Numbered from the stretch's first letter, positions 1 through 10,140 are shown. The stretch is DNA of 64,000 nt from Clostridiales bacterium (GCA_022773945.1 JALFNS010000039.1:1-64000); one strand, 5' to 3'. Translations and numbers: made by a program. Notes: generated by a model from the letters alone, not told the origin.

Positions 1-147
1 AAGAGATATCTGTTCAAATACATAGAATCAAGCGGAGCCTATGAGAAGCTTCAGGAGATGGGCATTGAAGACGGAGACATAATCAGGCTCTTCGAGATGG
101 AATTTGAATACTATGATGAGGACTACAACTACGAATATGACGACTAG
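1..147 (+). CDS. obg: Obg/CgtA GTPase, C-terminal end (partial)
   Basis: The window opens inside this gene; 48 codons and a TAG stop are visible. The residues match the small C-terminal OCT domain of Obg: a stretch reading IEDGDIIRLFEMEFEYYD, followed by an acidic tyrosine-rich tail (YDEDYNYEYDD). Obg is a ribosome-associated GTPase acting in late 50S assembly. The G domain lies outside the window, so the call rests on the OCT domain only. The next gene starts inside the last codons of this one, which implies a shared transcript. Confidence 0.8.
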   Translation, partial: KRYLFKYIESSGAYEKLQEMGIEDGDIIRLFEMEFEYYDEDYNYEYDD

Positions 148-817
148 GAAACATCCGGACAGGCAGGAATGCATGGAATTTCTCAGGGACTACGGAACGC
201 CCGGGCACGTTGTGGGTCACTGCAAGTCCGTGGCAGCCGTGGCATACAGGCTGGGACAGTATATAAACGCTGCCGGGGGAACGAAGGCCCTGCCCCTTGA
301 CGACATAGAGCTGGAGCAGTGCACCAGAGAAGATGACGGGAGGCGCAGCTATTACAGACAGAAAAGCACAGGCGAAGGAGACAGCCGGCAGCTGGATCTG
401 GAACTGGTGCTGGCGGCGGGACTTCTCCATGACATGGCCAGAGTTGAGGACAGACACTGGGATGTGTGCGCCGACTATCTTCAGGAGAGAGGCTTCGAGG
501 AGGAATCGCGCCTCATCAGGGTACACATGACATACGAATTCACCAACGACGGCAGTCACGTGACTGAAGTTGATTTGCTGTGCCTGGGAGACAGGCTGTC
601 CCTGGAGGACAGATACGCAGGCCTTGACAAACGCATGGATTATATAATAGCCAAGGCCGAGAGGAATGGTAATCCTCAGGCGAGGAGCCGCATTCTGGCC
701 AAAAAGGAGCAGACGAGAACGCTCCTGAACGACATTGAGAAGATTACCGGTCTTTCCGTCGACGAGATGATGAGAGACCTCAATTACGAGAATACAGAGA
801 ACTATGAACTTGGATAA
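137..817 (+). CDS. HD-domain phosphohydrolase of unknown substrate
   Basis: 226 residues from the ATG that overlaps the obg stop; an in-frame upstream ATG at 104 lies inside obg and adds a low-complexity leader, so I reject it. The HD signature is visible: TPGHVVGHCKSVA (His28), LLHDMAR (His98-Asp99) and a later VHMTYEF (His130). The PGHV-H-x-VA start resembles HD proteins found alone or fused to nucleotidyltransferases. A charged insertion (about residues 48-88) separates the first His helix from the HD pair. It probably cleaves a phosphoester or nucleotide, but no substrate can be named. Its 3' end overlaps the next gene by 14 nt. Confidence 0.75.
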   Translation: MTTRKHPDRQECMEFLRDYGTPGHVVGHCKSVAAVAYRLGQYINAAGGTKALPLDDIELEQCTREDDGRRSYYRQKSTGEGDSRQLDLELVLAAGLLHDMARVEDRHWDVCADYLQERGFEEESRLIRVHMTYEFTNDGSHVTEVDLLCLGDRLSLEDRYAGLDKRMDYIIAKAERNGNPQARSRILAKKEQTRTLLNDIEKITGLSVDEMMRDLNYENTENYELG

Positions 818-2648
818 ACTGCTCAGAAGAGTTGAGAAGCCGGCCAGATACACAGGTGGCGAAGTTAATATGGTGAGGAAGAACCCGTCTGATGTGAAGG
901 TCAGAATCGGATTCGCATTCCCGGACACATACGAGATAGGCATGTCCTACATGGGACTGCAGATTCTCTACAACATACTCAACAAAAACGAGGACATATA
1001 CTGTGAGAGGATATTCGCCCCGGCTCCCGACATGGAGAAGCTCATGAGAGACGAGAACGTCAGCCTCTTCACGCTGGAGACGGGAACTCCGGTCTGCGAA
1101 ATGGATATAGTGGGGTTCACACTCCAGTATGAAATGTCCTACACAAACATCCTCAACATGCTCGAGCTTTCGGGAATTCCCCTCGAGCGAGAGGAGCGCA
1201 CAGAGGAGCACCCCCTCATAATTGCAGGCGGCCCGTGCGCGTACAATCCGGAGCCCCTGGCTGACTTCATAGACATGTTTCTCATTGGTGACGGCGAGGA
1301 GCTGCTGGAGGAAATTTGCATTCTCTACAGCAAAGGCCTCAGCAGACAGGATTTCCTCCGGGAAGCTGCGAAGCTTGACGGGGTGTATGTGCCTGAGTTT
1401 TATGAGCCTGTATATGACGAGGAGGGCTGTATAAGTGAAGTCAGAAGGACGGAGCCTTCCGCGCCGGAGACGGTGAGAAGAGCTGTCCTCAGAGACATAG
1501 AGCAGGCGGACTTTCCCGTTAACAACATTGTCCCTTTCATCGACACGGTTCATGACAGAGCCGTTGTGGAGACCTTCAGAGGATGCACCAGAGGGTGCCG
1601 CTTCTGTCAGGCGGGAATCATATACAGACCTGTCAGAGAGCGGAAGGAAGATACAATATGCGATCTGGCCATGAAGCAGCTTTCCAATACGGGACATGAC
1701 GAGCTGTCACTCCTGTCTCTGTCAACCAGCGACTACTCGAGATTCGAGCATATGGCCGTGAATCTCATGGGCCTTTGCAGGGAACAGAACGTGGCACTGT
1801 CACTGCCTTCACTGAGACTTGACTCCTTCTCATTCAAGGTCCTCGACGAGATTCAGGGCTACAGGAAGTCCGGACTCACCTTTGCACCTGAGGCCGGAAC
1901 ACAGAGACTGAGAGACGTCATAAACAAGAATATAACGGAAGATGACATATACAGCGCCGTGGAGCAGGCTGTGGAGCTGGGGTGGGAACACATCAAGCTC
2001 TATTTCATGATCGGGCTGCCTACGGAAACCGATGAGGATCTTGACGGAATAGCCGAGATTGCCCGGAACATAATGGATATCAACTACAAAATCCGCGGCA
2101 GGAAAGGCGGCAGATTCAGAGTCACCGTAAGCGTGTCGAATTTCGTTCCCAAGCCGCATACGCCTTTCCAGTGGGAGGCCCAGAACAGCAGGGAGGAGTT
2201 TATAAGAAAGCACGACTATCTTTCGAACAAACTGCGGATCAAGGGTGTGACATTCAACTATCACGATACTGACACGAGCAATCTGGAGGCCGTGCTGGCC
2301 AGAGGCGACAGGCGCGTGGGCAAGGTGATAAAGGAAGCACACAGGCTGGGATGCCGATTCGACGCATGGACGGAGTATTTCGACGCGGAGCTGTGGCAGG
2401 AGGCGTTCAGAAACACGGGAGCTGATGAGAGCTTCTACTGCTACAGACAGAGAAATCATGAGGAGATACTCCCCTGGGATATGATAAACACACTGGTGAG
2501 CCGCAGGTTCCTGGAGAAGGAGCATGAGAAGGCGATGTCGGGAGTAACAACGGGAGACTGCAGACTGCAGTGCAGAGGCTGCGGTGTCAATGGATACACG
2601 GAATGCTTCGTCAACTGCGACACGGAAGCATTCGGACAGGACAGTTAA
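804..2648 (+). CDS. Radical SAM protein, TIGR03960 family
   Basis: 614 residues. An N-terminal Rossmann-like half (about 30-200, similar to B12-binding domains but without an obvious cobalamin His motif) precedes a radical-SAM core with the CxxxCxxC cluster motif CTRGCRFC (Cys261, 265, 268). The C-terminus has a second cysteine-rich patch (CRLQCRGCG and ECFVNC), which may hold another Fe-S cluster. The family is widespread in Firmicutes and almost always followed by a TIGR03936 gene, as here. Together they are thought to modify an RNA or protein, but the reaction is not established. Start: ATG 804, overlapping the HD gene. Confidence 0.85.
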   Translation: MNLDKLLRRVEKPARYTGGEVNMVRKNPSDVKVRIGFAFPDTYEIGMSYMGLQILYNILNKNEDIYCERIFAPAPDMEKLMRDENVSLFTLETGTPVCEMDIVGFTLQYEMSYTNILNMLELSGIPLEREERTEEHPLIIAGGPCAYNPEPLADFIDMFLIGDGEELLEEICILYSKGLSRQDFLREAAKLDGVYVPEFYEPVYDEEGCISEVRRTEPSAPETVRRAVLRDIEQADFPVNNIVPFIDTVHDRAVVETFRGCTRGCRFCQAGIIYRPVRERKEDTICDLAMKQLSNTGHDELSLLSLSTSDYSRFEHMAVNLMGLCREQNVALSLPSLRLDSFSFKVLDEIQGYRKSGLTFAPEAGTQRLRDVINKNITEDDIYSAVEQAVELGWEHIKLYFMIGLPTETDEDLDGIAEIARNIMDINYKIRGRKGGRFRVTVSVSNFVPKPHTPFQWEAQNSREEFIRKHDYLSNKLRIKGVTFNYHDTDTSNLEAVLARGDRRVGKVIKEAHRLGCRFDAWTEYFDAELWQEAFRNTGADESFYCYRQRNHEEILPWDMINTLVSRRFLEKEHEKAMSGVTTGDCRLQCRGCGVNGYTECFVNCDTEAFGQDS

Positions 2649-2649
2649 T

Positions 2650-3351
2650 ATGAAGTATATAATAAGATTCAGGAAGAGGGGCGTTATCTGCTACACCTCT
2701 CACCTGGATATAATGAAGGTGTTCAAGAGGGCCTTCAAGAGAGCGGGAATAAGCCTGAAGCATTCGGAAGGTTTCAATCCCCACCCGAAGATGGGATTCG
2801 CACAGCCGCTTTCTCTGGGATATGAGGCTCTTGAGGAGTATATAGAATTCGAAACGGCGGAGAATTTCCCGGTACCGGATGATATTGAAGAAGGAATTCT
2901 CAGGCCCCTGCAGGATATAATGCCCGAAGGTCTGGAGCTCACAGGTATCTGCGAAGCACCCTGGCTCAAGAAAACTCTGGCCGCAGAGACTGTCATGGCG
3001 GAGTACAGGGTCGAGATACCGGCAGATACTTCCGGCATAAATGCGGAGGAGCTTGGGGAAGCCTACATGGCGCAGGGAGAAATAATCACTCTGAAGAAGC
3101 AGAAAAAAAAGCCGGAGCCCGTGCCTGTCGACATCAGGCCGAAGATACAGAGCCTGAGAGCTCAATCTGCTGAAGGCGGCATAATACTGCGCATGCGCCT
3201 CGATCAGGGAAGTCAGTCGAATCTGAGTCCGGAGCTGGTCATAACAACATTCCTGGAATTCTCCGGAATCGGGACGGACAGAAGCGAGATTGACGTCACC
3301 CGGGAGAAAATAGGTTTCACGAGAGATATTGACAAATACTTCCAATACTAG
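2650..3351 (+). CDS. TIGR03936/DUF2344 radical-SAM partner protein
   Basis: 233 residues starting MKYIIRFRKRGVICYTSHLD, one base after the stop of the radical-SAM gene. The longer in-frame reading from 2584 only overlaps that gene. The protein is the usual stand-alone partner of TIGR03960 enzymes and in some genomes is fused to them. HSEGFNPHPKMGFA near residue 40 is a conserved family motif. No catalytic cysteine pattern is visible, so a substrate-recognition role is my inference. In many Clostridia this pair precedes rng and the rplU-obg genes; here it follows obg. Confidence 0.85.
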   Translation: MKYIIRFRKRGVICYTSHLDIMKVFKRAFKRAGISLKHSEGFNPHPKMGFAQPLSLGYEALEEYIEFETAENFPVPDDIEEGILRPLQDIMPEGLELTGICEAPWLKKTLAAETVMAEYRVEIPADTSGINAEELGEAYMAQGEIITLKKQKKKPEPVPVDIRPKIQSLRAQSAEGGIILRMRLDQGSQSNLSPELVITTFLEFSGIGTDRSEIDVTREKIGFTRDIDKYFQY

Positions 3352-3384
3352 TAAAATATAACTGGAATTGGAGGTATTTGCATT

Positions 3385-4026
3385 ATGGAAGAAATAAGGG
3401 ATAAGATCAGGGAGTACATGGAGAAGTACGAGCCCCAGCTTAAGAAGATCGCTGTGGTGGTGCTGCTTATAATTGTGTGCCTGACGATTTTCGCATTCAG
3501 GGAGAAGGGGGAGGAAACGGCCATGGCCGATGAGGCCGAGGCCGAACTGGCCATAGAGGAGACAGAGGCCGCAGGCAGCGGCACCATATTCGTTGACATA
3601 GGAGGCGAGGTTAAGAATCCTATGCTGGCAGAGCTTCCCGAGGGGAGCAGGGTTGAGGATGCCATAGAGGCTGCGGGAGGCCTAACGGATAATGCGGACA
3701 TGACCAGTATAAACCGTGCGGCCTTTGCGGAGGACGGAGCGAAGATATACATACCTGCCGTCACGGAGCCGGGTGAAATCTCAGCGTCCGGAGGTGCGGC
3801 AGCAGCGGCATCTGCGGGTGTGAGCACGTCCACGGGCAAAATCAACATAAACACGGCGGATTCGGAGACGCTCCAGGAGCTTAACGGAGTGGGACCGTCC
3901 ACGGCTCAGAAGATAATCGACTACAGAACGAGCAGGGGCAGCTTCGGCAGTATCGAGGATATTAAGAACGTAAGCGGAATCGGAGATAAAACCTACGAAA
4001 AACTTAAGGACTTTATAACGATATGA
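3385..4026 (+). CDS. comEA: ComEA-like membrane-anchored DNA-binding protein
   Basis: 213 residues. One membrane segment (about 21-38) puts the rest outside the cell. A SLBB domain (about 66-126, with GGEVKNPMLAELPEGSRVED) is followed by a Gly/Ala/Ser linker and a double helix-hairpin-helix domain (about 152-213, with ININTADSETLQELNGVG and VSGIGDKTYEKLKDF). This is the ComEA order; ComEA binds incoming double-stranded DNA during natural transformation. GGAGG lies 10 nt before ATG 3385. No comEB/comEC genes are adjacent, so competence itself is not shown. Confidence 0.85.
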   Translation: MEEIRDKIREYMEKYEPQLKKIAVVVLLIIVCLTIFAFREKGEETAMADEAEAELAIEETEAAGSGTIFVDIGGEVKNPMLAELPEGSRVEDAIEAAGGLTDNADMTSINRAAFAEDGAKIYIPAVTEPGEISASGGAAAAASAGVSTSTGKININTADSETLQELNGVGPSTAQKIIDYRTSRGSFGSIEDIKNVSGIGDKTYEKLKDFITI

Positions 4027-4074
4027 TGTATAATATAAGAGTAAGACAGAACAGATATGAAAGAGAGGTAGATT

Positions 4075-4443
4075 ATGAAGTATTTTATCTGTGAACATTG
4101 CGGTAATATAATTGAGATGGTTGAAGACAAGGGCGTTCCTGTAATGTGCTGCGGACAGAAGATGACTGAACTGGTTGCAGGCGAGAAGGACGGTGCTCTG
4201 GAGAAGCACGTTCCCGTTTATACAGTTGAAGGCAACGTTGTCAAGGTGAAGGTCGGTGAGGTTGAGCACCCTATGCTGGACGAGCACTACATCCAGTTCA
4301 TCGCTGTAGAGACAGAGAAGGGATACCAGAGAAAGGCCCTGAAGCCGGCTGAGGCGCCTGAAGCATGCTTCGCACTCTGCGAGGGAGACAAGGTTGTGGC
4401 GGTTTATGAGTACTGCAACCTCCACGGACTCTGGAAAGCTTAA
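4075..4443 (+). CDS. dfx: Desulfoferrodoxin (superoxide reductase)
   Basis: 122 residues in two domains. The N-terminal desulforedoxin part has Cys6, Cys9, Cys25 and Cys26 for a rubredoxin-like iron. The catalytic part has His45 (after the usual Lys44), His65, His71, Cys114 and His117, the His4Cys iron site that reduces superoxide to peroxide without making oxygen. This is a standard oxygen defence in anaerobes. GAGAGG lies before ATG 4075, and a -10-like TATAAT is seen at 4029-4034 without a good -35. The rpsT promoter follows directly, so the gene is probably transcribed alone or with comEA. Confidence 0.92.
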   Translation: MKYFICEHCGNIIEMVEDKGVPVMCCGQKMTELVAGEKDGALEKHVPVYTVEGNVVKVKVGEVEHPMLDEHYIQFIAVETEKGYQRKALKPAEAPEACFALCEGDKVVAVYEYCNLHGLWKA

Positions 4444-4450
4444 AAAACTG

Positions 4451-4479
4451 TTGAAATTTCACTGAGAGACGTATATAAT
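4451..4479 (+). promoter_or_regulatory. Promoter of rpsT
   Basis: TTGAAA (4451-4456), 17 nt, TATAAT (4474-4479): a near-consensus housekeeping sigma promoter just behind the desulfoferrodoxin stop. Predicted transcript start is near 4486. Confidence 0.75.
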
Positions 4480-4496
4480 AACAGTTGCGAATTTTA

Positions 4497-4516
4497 GCCG
4501 CAGAAATCGCTGCGGC
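4497..4516 (+). promoter_or_regulatory. Hairpin in the rpsT leader
   Basis: GCCGCAG (4497-4503) pairs with CTGCGGC (4510-4516) around a 6-nt loop. The flanking AATTTTA and TGAAATT can extend the stem across a short bulge. It lies between the predicted start of transcription and the ribosome-binding site, a place where ribosomal-protein leaders act; no T-tract follows, so it is not a terminator. Confidence 0.5.
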
Positions 4517-4548
4517 AGGCTGAAATTTAAGAAAGTGGGGTAAATTTA

Positions 4549-4815
4549 ATGGCTAATATTAAATCCGCAAAGAAAAGAATCAAGGTTATCGACAAGAAGA
4601 CTGCCAGAAACAGAAGAATCAAGAATCATCTGAAGGCAGTTCTGAAGTCATTTGACGCTGCTATCGAAGCAGGTGACATGGAGAAGGCCAAGGCCGATCT
4701 GGCACTCGCTGAGAAGAAGCTTATGCAGGCTGCAGCTAAGGGAACGATCCACAAGAACGCAGCTTCCAGAAAGGTGTCAAGATTAACCAAGAGATTCAAC
4801 AAGGCTAACGCCTAA
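4549..4815 (+). CDS. rpsT: 30S ribosomal protein S20
   Basis: 88 residues, very basic, starting MANIKSAKKRI and ending in lysine/alanine-rich helices, the usual size and sequence of S20, which binds 16S rRNA early in 30S assembly. Start ATG 4549 follows a weak site (GTGGGG). It has its own promoter and a terminator 60 nt downstream, so it forms a single-gene unit. In many spore-forming Clostridia the next gene is the germination protease gpr; here it is deoD. Confidence 0.97.
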   Translation: MANIKSAKKRIKVIDKKTARNRRIKNHLKAVLKSFDAAIEAGDMEKAKADLALAEKKLMQAAAKGTIHKNAASRKVSRLTKRFNKANA

Positions 4816-4878
4816 TTCTCACCCGTCCCCACCGGCGCATAAGTTAAATGCGCGATGTATTGAACATCATGAGAACGA

Positions 4879-4914
4879 CCACTCCGAATGTCTCAGCGGA
4901 GTGGTTTTAATTTT
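4879..4914 (+). terminator. Rho-independent terminator after rpsT
   Basis: CCACTCCG (4879-4886) and CGGAGTGG (4897-4904) form an 8-bp stem with a 10-nt loop, followed by TTTTAATTTT. Confidence 0.9.
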
Positions 4915-4924
4915 GAGAATTTTA

Positions 4925-4933
4925 TGATATAAT
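4925..4933 (+). promoter_or_regulatory. Extended -10 promoter of deoD
   Basis: TG (4925-4926) one base before TATAAT (4928-4933) makes an extended -10 element directly after the rpsT terminator. No good -35 is present, which extended -10 promoters tolerate. Confidence 0.5.
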
Positions 4934-4970
4934 TGTTCCGAATTTTTAGCAAGTGAAACGGGAGACAGAA

Positions 4971-5678
4971 ATGAGCACACATATAAATGCCGCTTCAGCG
5001 GGCGATATAGCCGAGAGCATTCTCCTGCCGGGAGATCCTCTGAGGGCTAAATTCATAGCCGAGAACTATCTTCAAAACGCCAGATGTTACACGGATGTGA
5101 GAAACATGCTGGGATATACGGGAACATACAAGGGAGTGCCCGTGTCCGTTCAGGGAACGGGAATGGGCATGCCTTCAATGGGCATATACTCCTGGGAGCT
5201 TATAAACGAATACCATGTGCGTAACCTGATAAGAGTGGGTACGGCGGGTTCCTTTCATGATGATATCAGAATAGGCGACATTGTGGTGGGACTGGCGGCA
5301 TCTACTGATTCGGCCTACGCTCACACCTATGATCTGCCGGGAACCTACGCGCCATGTGCAAGCTACGAGCTTCTCACCAAGCTTCAGGAGGCATCGAAGG
5401 AGACGGGACATGATTTCGTGGCAGGCAATATAGTATCCTGCGATGTTTTTTACGAAGTTGACGAGAACTGGTGGAAGCGGTGGAAGTCGATGGGGGTTCT
5501 GGCAGTTGAGATGGAGGCTGCAGCGCTTTACATGAATGCGGCCCACGGCGGTGCCAACGCCCTGGCCATGATGACCATAAGCGATCATTTCGTAACGGGA
5601 GAGAAAGCCACCAAGGAGGAGAGACAGGAGAAATTCACGGAGATGATGGAACTGGCTCTGGAGACAGCGATTAAATAG
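4971..5678 (+). CDS. deoD: Purine-nucleoside phosphorylase, DeoD type
   Basis: 235 residues from ATG 4971 behind GGGAGA; an in-frame ATG 18 nt upstream has no ribosome site. The hexameric DeoD family phosphorolyses purine (deoxy)ribonucleosides to base and (deoxy)ribose-1-phosphate. Seen: the phosphate-binding [10 protein letters not shown] near the N-terminus, the RVGTAGS block in the middle, and the [11 protein letters not shown] substrate motif followed by SDH near the C-terminus. The length is normal (about 235). It sits 7 nt before lepA, so the two are probably co-transcribed. Confidence 0.95.
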   Translation: MSTHINAASAGDIAESILLPGDPLRAKFIAENYLQNARCYTDVRNMLGYTGTYKGVPVSVQGTGMGMPSMGIYSWELINEYHVRNLIRVGTAGSFHDDIRIGDIVVGLAASTDSAYAHTYDLPGTYAPCASYELLTKLQEASKETGHDFVAGNIVSCDVFYEVDENWWKRWKSMGVLAVEMEAAALYMNAAHGGANALAMMTISDHFVTGEKATKEERQEKFTEMMELALETAIK

Positions 5679-5685
5679 GGAGAAT

Positions 5686-7497
5686 ATGAAGGACTACAGA
5701 CAGTACATAAGAAATTTCAGCATTATAGCGCATATAGACCACGGTAAATCCACCCTGGCCGACAGGATAATCGAGAAGACGGGACTGGTCAGCGACAGGG
5801 ATATGAGAGAGCAGTATCTTGACAACATGGATCTGGAGAGGGAGAGAGGAATAACCATCAAGCTTCAGACCACACGTCTCGTGCTCAAGTCGAAGGACGG
5901 CAACGAATACATACTCAATCTCATAGACACCCCGGGACATGTGGACTTCACCTATGAAGTATCCAGGAGTCTGGCAGCCTGCGAGGGAGCCGTGCTCGTT
6001 GTGGACGCCACACAGGGCGTGGAGGCTCAGACACTGGCCAATGTTTATCTGGCAATGGACGAGGATCTGGAAATACTGCCTGTTCTCAACAAGATAGACC
6101 TGCCGAGCGCCAGACCCGACGAGGTGAGAGATGAGATAGAGGATGTCATCGGAGTCGACGCATCGGAGGCGCCTCTCGTATCGGCCAAGGAGGGCATAGG
6201 AATCGAGGAGCTTCTGGAGCAGATTGTCAAGCACATACCTGCGCCTGAAGGCGATGAGAAGGCAAGTCTTAAAGCCCTCATATTCGACTCCTATTACGAC
6301 AACTACAAGGGCGTGGTTATATACACGAGAGTCTTCGAGGGTACCGTCAAAGAAGGCGACATGATTGAACTCATGAACACGGGCAAGAAGTACGAGGTTA
6401 CGGAGGTTGGAACATGCTCTCCGGGACCGGTGCCGTGCCGGAGCCTGCGGGCCGGCGAGGTAGGCTACATCTGCGCCAGCATCAAGCAGGTGAGCGATGC
6501 CCGTGTGGGTGATACCATAACTCTCGCGGACAATCCGACGGAGGAGCCGCTGCCCGGCTACAAGAAGGTTCAGTCAATGGTCTACTGCGGAATCTATCCT
6601 GCAGAAGGCGAGAAATACGAGAACGTCAAAGATGCTCTGGAGAAGTTGCAGGTGAATGACGCGGCCTTCCGCTTCGAGCCGGAGACGTCCACAGCACTGG
6701 GATTCGGGTTCAGATGCGGATTCCTGGGGCTTTTGCATATGGAAATTATAGTCGAACGTCTCGAGAGAGAGTTTGACCTGGGGGTAATCACAACATCCCC
6801 GAGTGTAATATACAAGGTCGTGAAGACCGACGGAACCGTGGAGATGGTACAGAATCCTTCCAACCTGCCGTCTCCTATGGAAATCGACCATATCGAGGAG
6901 CCCATGGTCAAGGCGGATATTATGGTGCCTAAGGAATACGTGGGCAATATAATGGAGATCTGCCAGGAGCGCCGCGGCCGCATGCTCAATATGGAGTACA
7001 TCACGGAGTCGAGGGTGAACCTGCATTACGACATGCCTCTCAACGAGGTTATCTACGATTTCTTCGACGCATTGAAATCGAAGACCAGAGGCTACGGATC
7101 CCTTGACTACGAATTCAGCAGATACGAGCCGAGCAAGGTGGTGAAGCTCGACATCCTCCTCAACAAGGAGATCGTCGACGCCTTCAGCATGATTGTTCAC
7201 GAGTCCAAAGCCTACAGCAGAGGACGTTTCGTCTGCTCCAAGCTCAAGGAAATAATACCTATGCACCAGTTCGAGGTGCCTATTCAGGCGTGTATAGGAC
7301 AGAAGATAATAGCCAGAGAAACAGTACGGGCCTACAGAAAGGATGTAATCGCCAAGTGCTACGGCGGTGATATATCGAGAAAAAAGAAGTTACTGGAGAA
7401 ACAGAAGGAAGGAAAAAAGAGAATGCGTCAGTTCGGTACTGTTGAGGTTCCTCAGGAGGCATTCACTGCGGTTCTTAAATATGACGAGAACAAATAA
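5686..7497 (+). CDS. lepA: Elongation factor 4 (LepA)
   Basis: 603 residues, normal length. A translational GTPase that acts on stalled ribosomes and in 30S biogenesis. G motifs are visible: [13 protein letters not shown] (G1), the DTPGHVDF switch (G3) and NKIDLPSA (G4). The LepA C-terminal domain is complete, ending near [18 protein letters not shown] precedes ATG 5686. The gene overlaps hemW by 17 nt, the usual lepA-hemW order of Firmicutes. Confidence 0.97.
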   Translation: MKDYRQYIRNFSIIAHIDHGKSTLADRIIEKTGLVSDRDMREQYLDNMDLERERGITIKLQTTRLVLKSKDGNEYILNLIDTPGHVDFTYEVSRSLAACEGAVLVVDATQGVEAQTLANVYLAMDEDLEILPVLNKIDLPSARPDEVRDEIEDVIGVDASEAPLVSAKEGIGIEELLEQIVKHIPAPEGDEKASLKALIFDSYYDNYKGVVIYTRVFEGTVKEGDMIELMNTGKKYEVTEVGTCSPGPVPCRSLRAGEVGYICASIKQVSDARVGDTITLADNPTEEPLPGYKKVQSMVYCGIYPAEGEKYENVKDALEKLQVNDAAFRFEPETSTALGFGFRCGFLGLLHMEIIVERLEREFDLGVITTSPSVIYKVVKTDGTVEMVQNPSNLPSPMEIDHIEEPMVKADIMVPKEYVGNIMEICQERRGRMLNMEYITESRVNLHYDMPLNEVIYDFFDALKSKTRGYGSLDYEFSRYEPSKVVKLDILLNKEIVDAFSMIVHESKAYSRGRFVCSKLKEIIPMHQFEVPIQACIGQKIIARETVRAYRKDVIAKCYGGDISRKKKLLEKQKEGKKRMRQFGTVEVPQEAFTAVLKYDENK

Positions 7498-8629
7498 TCT
7501 AGGTCTGTACGTTCATGTGCCTTTTTGCGTGAGAAAGTGTGCCTACTGCGACTTCCTGTCATTCGCCTGCCGCGAGGAGGCGGTTCTGACGGAATACGCA
7601 AAGGCTCTTAGCCGTGACATTGCTCTGAAGGGGGAGCTTAAGCCCTATCGCACGACGGATACTGTCTACATAGGAGGCGGCACTCCGTCACTTCTCTCGC
7701 CGGCGGATATAAACCTTATCATGGAGTCTGTATATTACAACTTCAATGTGGCTGACGATGCGGAGATAACCATAGAGGCCAATCCGGCGACTCTCAACGA
7801 GGAGAAGCTCAGAGCATACAGGGCGGCGGGAATCAACAGGATAAGCATAGGAGTCCAGTCATTTGACAACACCGTGCTGAACCGTCTGGGCAGAATCCAC
7901 GACAAGAACGACGCCCTCAATGCCATCCGCCTCGCCCAGAAGGCGGGCTTCGACAACATAAGCATAGACCTTATGTTCGCCATACCGGGCCAGACGGAGA
8001 AGATGTGGCGCGATACAGTGCGTCAGGCAATATTCACAGGTGTGAGTCATATTTCCCTCTACAGCCTGCAGATAGAGGAGAACACACCTATGTGGGACAT
8101 GGTGGAAGCAGGAACGATAACACCGACTGAAGCGGAAGCGGACAGGGAAATGTATCACATGGCACTGGATATGATGAGAGGCGCGGGATATTATCAGTAT
8201 GAGATATCAAATGCGGCCGTTCCGGGACGTGAGAGCCGGCACAATCTGAAGTACTGGTCCTACCAGGAGTACATAGGCGCCGGAACGGGAGCCAGTTCCT
8301 TTGTGGACGGACGCCGATACTGCAACTACAGCAAAATGCTGACATATCTGGATGCGGTCAAGAAGGGCAGGCCGACCGGCGACGCGGAACAGGCAGACGA
8401 GTTCTCGACACGTGAGGAGATGGGAATCTATGTTTTCACGGGACTGAGGAAGGTTGCAGGAATTGACATGAGAGACTTTGAGGAAGTCTTCGGCATGGAT
8501 TTCTTCAGCGTGTACGATCCTGAAATCATCAGGAAATACAAAGGCTACATGGAGTATGACGGAAGTGTGCTGAAGCTCACAGAGGCAGGCATGGATATAT
8601 CCAACAGGATAATGAGTGAATTCGTATGA
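7481..8629 (+). CDS. hemW: Heme chaperone / radical SAM protein HemW
   Basis: 382 residues from ATG 7481, which overlaps the end of lepA; the longer in-frame reading from 7367 lies in lepA. The radical-SAM motif CVRKCAYC sits in [16 protein letters not shown], followed by GGGTPSLL and later RISIGVQSF, the HemN/HemW pattern. The CxxxCxxC is not followed by the fourth Cys residue used by true HemN oxidases, which fits HemW, a heme chaperone. The lepA context supports HemW. No heme pathway gene is in the window. Confidence 0.9.
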   Translation: MTRTNNLGLYVHVPFCVRKCAYCDFLSFACREEAVLTEYAKALSRDIALKGELKPYRTTDTVYIGGGTPSLLSPADINLIMESVYYNFNVADDAEITIEANPATLNEEKLRAYRAAGINRISIGVQSFDNTVLNRLGRIHDKNDALNAIRLAQKAGFDNISIDLMFAIPGQTEKMWRDTVRQAIFTGVSHISLYSLQIEENTPMWDMVEAGTITPTEAEADREMYHMALDMMRGAGYYQYEISNAAVPGRESRHNLKYWSYQEYIGAGTGASSFVDGRRYCNYSKMLTYLDAVKKGRPTGDAEQADEFSTREEMGIYVFTGLRKVAGIDMRDFEEVFGMDFFSVYDPEIIRKYKGYMEYDGSVLKLTEAGMDISNRIMSEFV

Positions 8630-10104
8630 GAGATAAATACATAATGGCACTGGATCAGGGAACGACCAGCTCCAGATGCATAATCTACGACAGAAAAGGC
8701 AGAATGATAAGCCGGGCTCAGAAGGAGTTCCGCCAGATTTTCCCCCGCGAAGGATGGGTGGAGCACGACGGTGAGGAAATCTTCGAGAGCCAGCTTCAGG
8801 TGGCCCGTGAGGCTCTGGCTTCAGGAGGCCTGGAGGCAGGCAGCATCGCCGCCATAGGAATAACCAATCAGAGAGAGACAACCCTGGTATGGGACAGGAA
8901 GACGGGAAAGCCTGTGTACAACGCCATAGTATGGCAGTGCAGGAGAACCGCGGAGTTCTGCGATGATCTCAAGGCCGAAGGTCTCGATGACATATACAGA
9001 GAGAAGACGGGTCTGCTTATAGACCCTTATTTCAGTGCCACGAAAATCCGCTGGATTCTCGACAATGTTCCGGAAGCCCGTGAGAGGGCGGAGGCGGGAG
9101 AGCTTCTCTTCGGAACGGTGGAGACATGGCTCATATGGAAGCTGACCGGCGGCAGGTCTCATGTCACCGACTACTCCAACGCCTCGAGAACAATGCTCTT
9201 CAATATACACGAGTTGAAATGGGATGAGGACATATTGAGAAGGCTTGACATACCTGCATGTATGCTGCCGGAGGCCGTGCCTTCAAGTGGATTCATGGGA
9301 GAGACTTCAGAGGAGTTTTTCGGAGCGCCGATTCCTGTGTGCGGAGCTGCAGGAGACCAGCAGGCGGCACTATTCGGACAGGCATGCTTCCGCGAAGGTG
9401 AAATGAAGAACACCTACGGCACAGGCGGTTTCATGCTCATGAATACGGGACTCAAGCCGGTAACATCAGGCAAAGGCCTGCTGACAACCATAGCCTGGGG
9501 GCTGGGTGATGAAGTATACTATGCCCTTGAGGGATCGGTATTCGTTTCGGGAGCTGTCATACAGTGGCTGCGGGACGAGCTGGGACTCATCGGGACCGCT
9601 GCTGAATCCGAGGAGCTGGCCCGCAGTGTGGACAGTACGGGAGGCGTGTACATAGTGCCGGCCTTCACAGGACTGGGAGCTCCTTACTGGGACCCCTACG
9701 CCAGAGGCGTGATAACGGGAATAACACGGGGAACGGGAAAGGAGCACATTGTCAGAGCCGCTCTGGAAGCCATGGCCTATCAGACATACGATCTGGCAAA
9801 AGCCATGGAGGAGGATCTGGGCCGCGAAATACAGTCCTTCAGAGTTGACGGCGGCGCCTGTGCCAACAACTTCCTCATGGAGTTTCAGGCTGAGCTGCTG
9901 GGCAGGGAGATATACCGGCCCGTATGTATCGAGACAACGTCACTGGGAGCCGCTTATCTGGCGGGGCTGGCCTGCGGCTACTGGGAGTCTGCGGATGACA
10001 TCAGGAACAACCTGCAGATTGATAGAATTTTCACACCCCGGGGCAGTGCGGAGACGCCTGCGCTCATAGAAGGCTGGCATGAGGCTGTTAAAAAAACCAC
10101 TTGA
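8626..10104 (+). CDS. glpK: Glycerol kinase
   Basis: 492 residues of the FGGY kinase family, converting glycerol to sn-glycerol-3-phosphate with ATP. Seen: the start [21 protein letters not shown] (substrate loop), [12 protein letters not shown] and [14 protein letters not shown] (ATP-side motif). Length is normal. Its ATG overlaps the hemW stop by 4 nt (ATGA). No glycerol facilitator or glycerol-3-phosphate dehydrogenase is adjacent, so uptake and oxidation must be encoded elsewhere. Confidence 0.95.
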   Translation: MRDKYIMALDQGTTSSRCIIYDRKGRMISRAQKEFRQIFPREGWVEHDGEEIFESQLQVAREALASGGLEAGSIAAIGITNQRETTLVWDRKTGKPVYNAIVWQCRRTAEFCDDLKAEGLDDIYREKTGLLIDPYFSATKIRWILDNVPEARERAEAGELLFGTVETWLIWKLTGGRSHVTDYSNASRTMLFNIHELKWDEDILRRLDIPACMLPEAVPSSGFMGETSEEFFGAPIPVCGAAGDQQAALFGQACFREGEMKNTYGTGGFMLMNTGLKPVTSGKGLLTTIAWGLGDEVYYALEGSVFVSGAVIQWLRDELGLIGTAAESEELARSVDSTGGVYIVPAFTGLGAPYWDPYARGVITGITRGTGKEHIVRAALEAMAYQTYDLAKAMEEDLGREIQSFRVDGGACANNFLMEFQAELLGREIYRPVCIETTSLGAAYLAGLACGYWESADDIRNNLQIDRIFTPRGSAETPALIEGWHEAVKKTT

Positions 10105-10129
10105 CAGTACAGTCGGCCGCTAATATCAT
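10101..10129 (+). promoter_or_regulatory. Promoter of the thiT transcript
   Basis: TTGACA (10101-10106), a 17-nt spacer and TATCAT (10124-10129). The -35 is a perfect consensus and overlaps the glpK stop codon. Transcription would start near 10136, just before the TPP aptamer. Confidence 0.8.
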
Positions 10130-10140
10130 ATCAATGAAAC

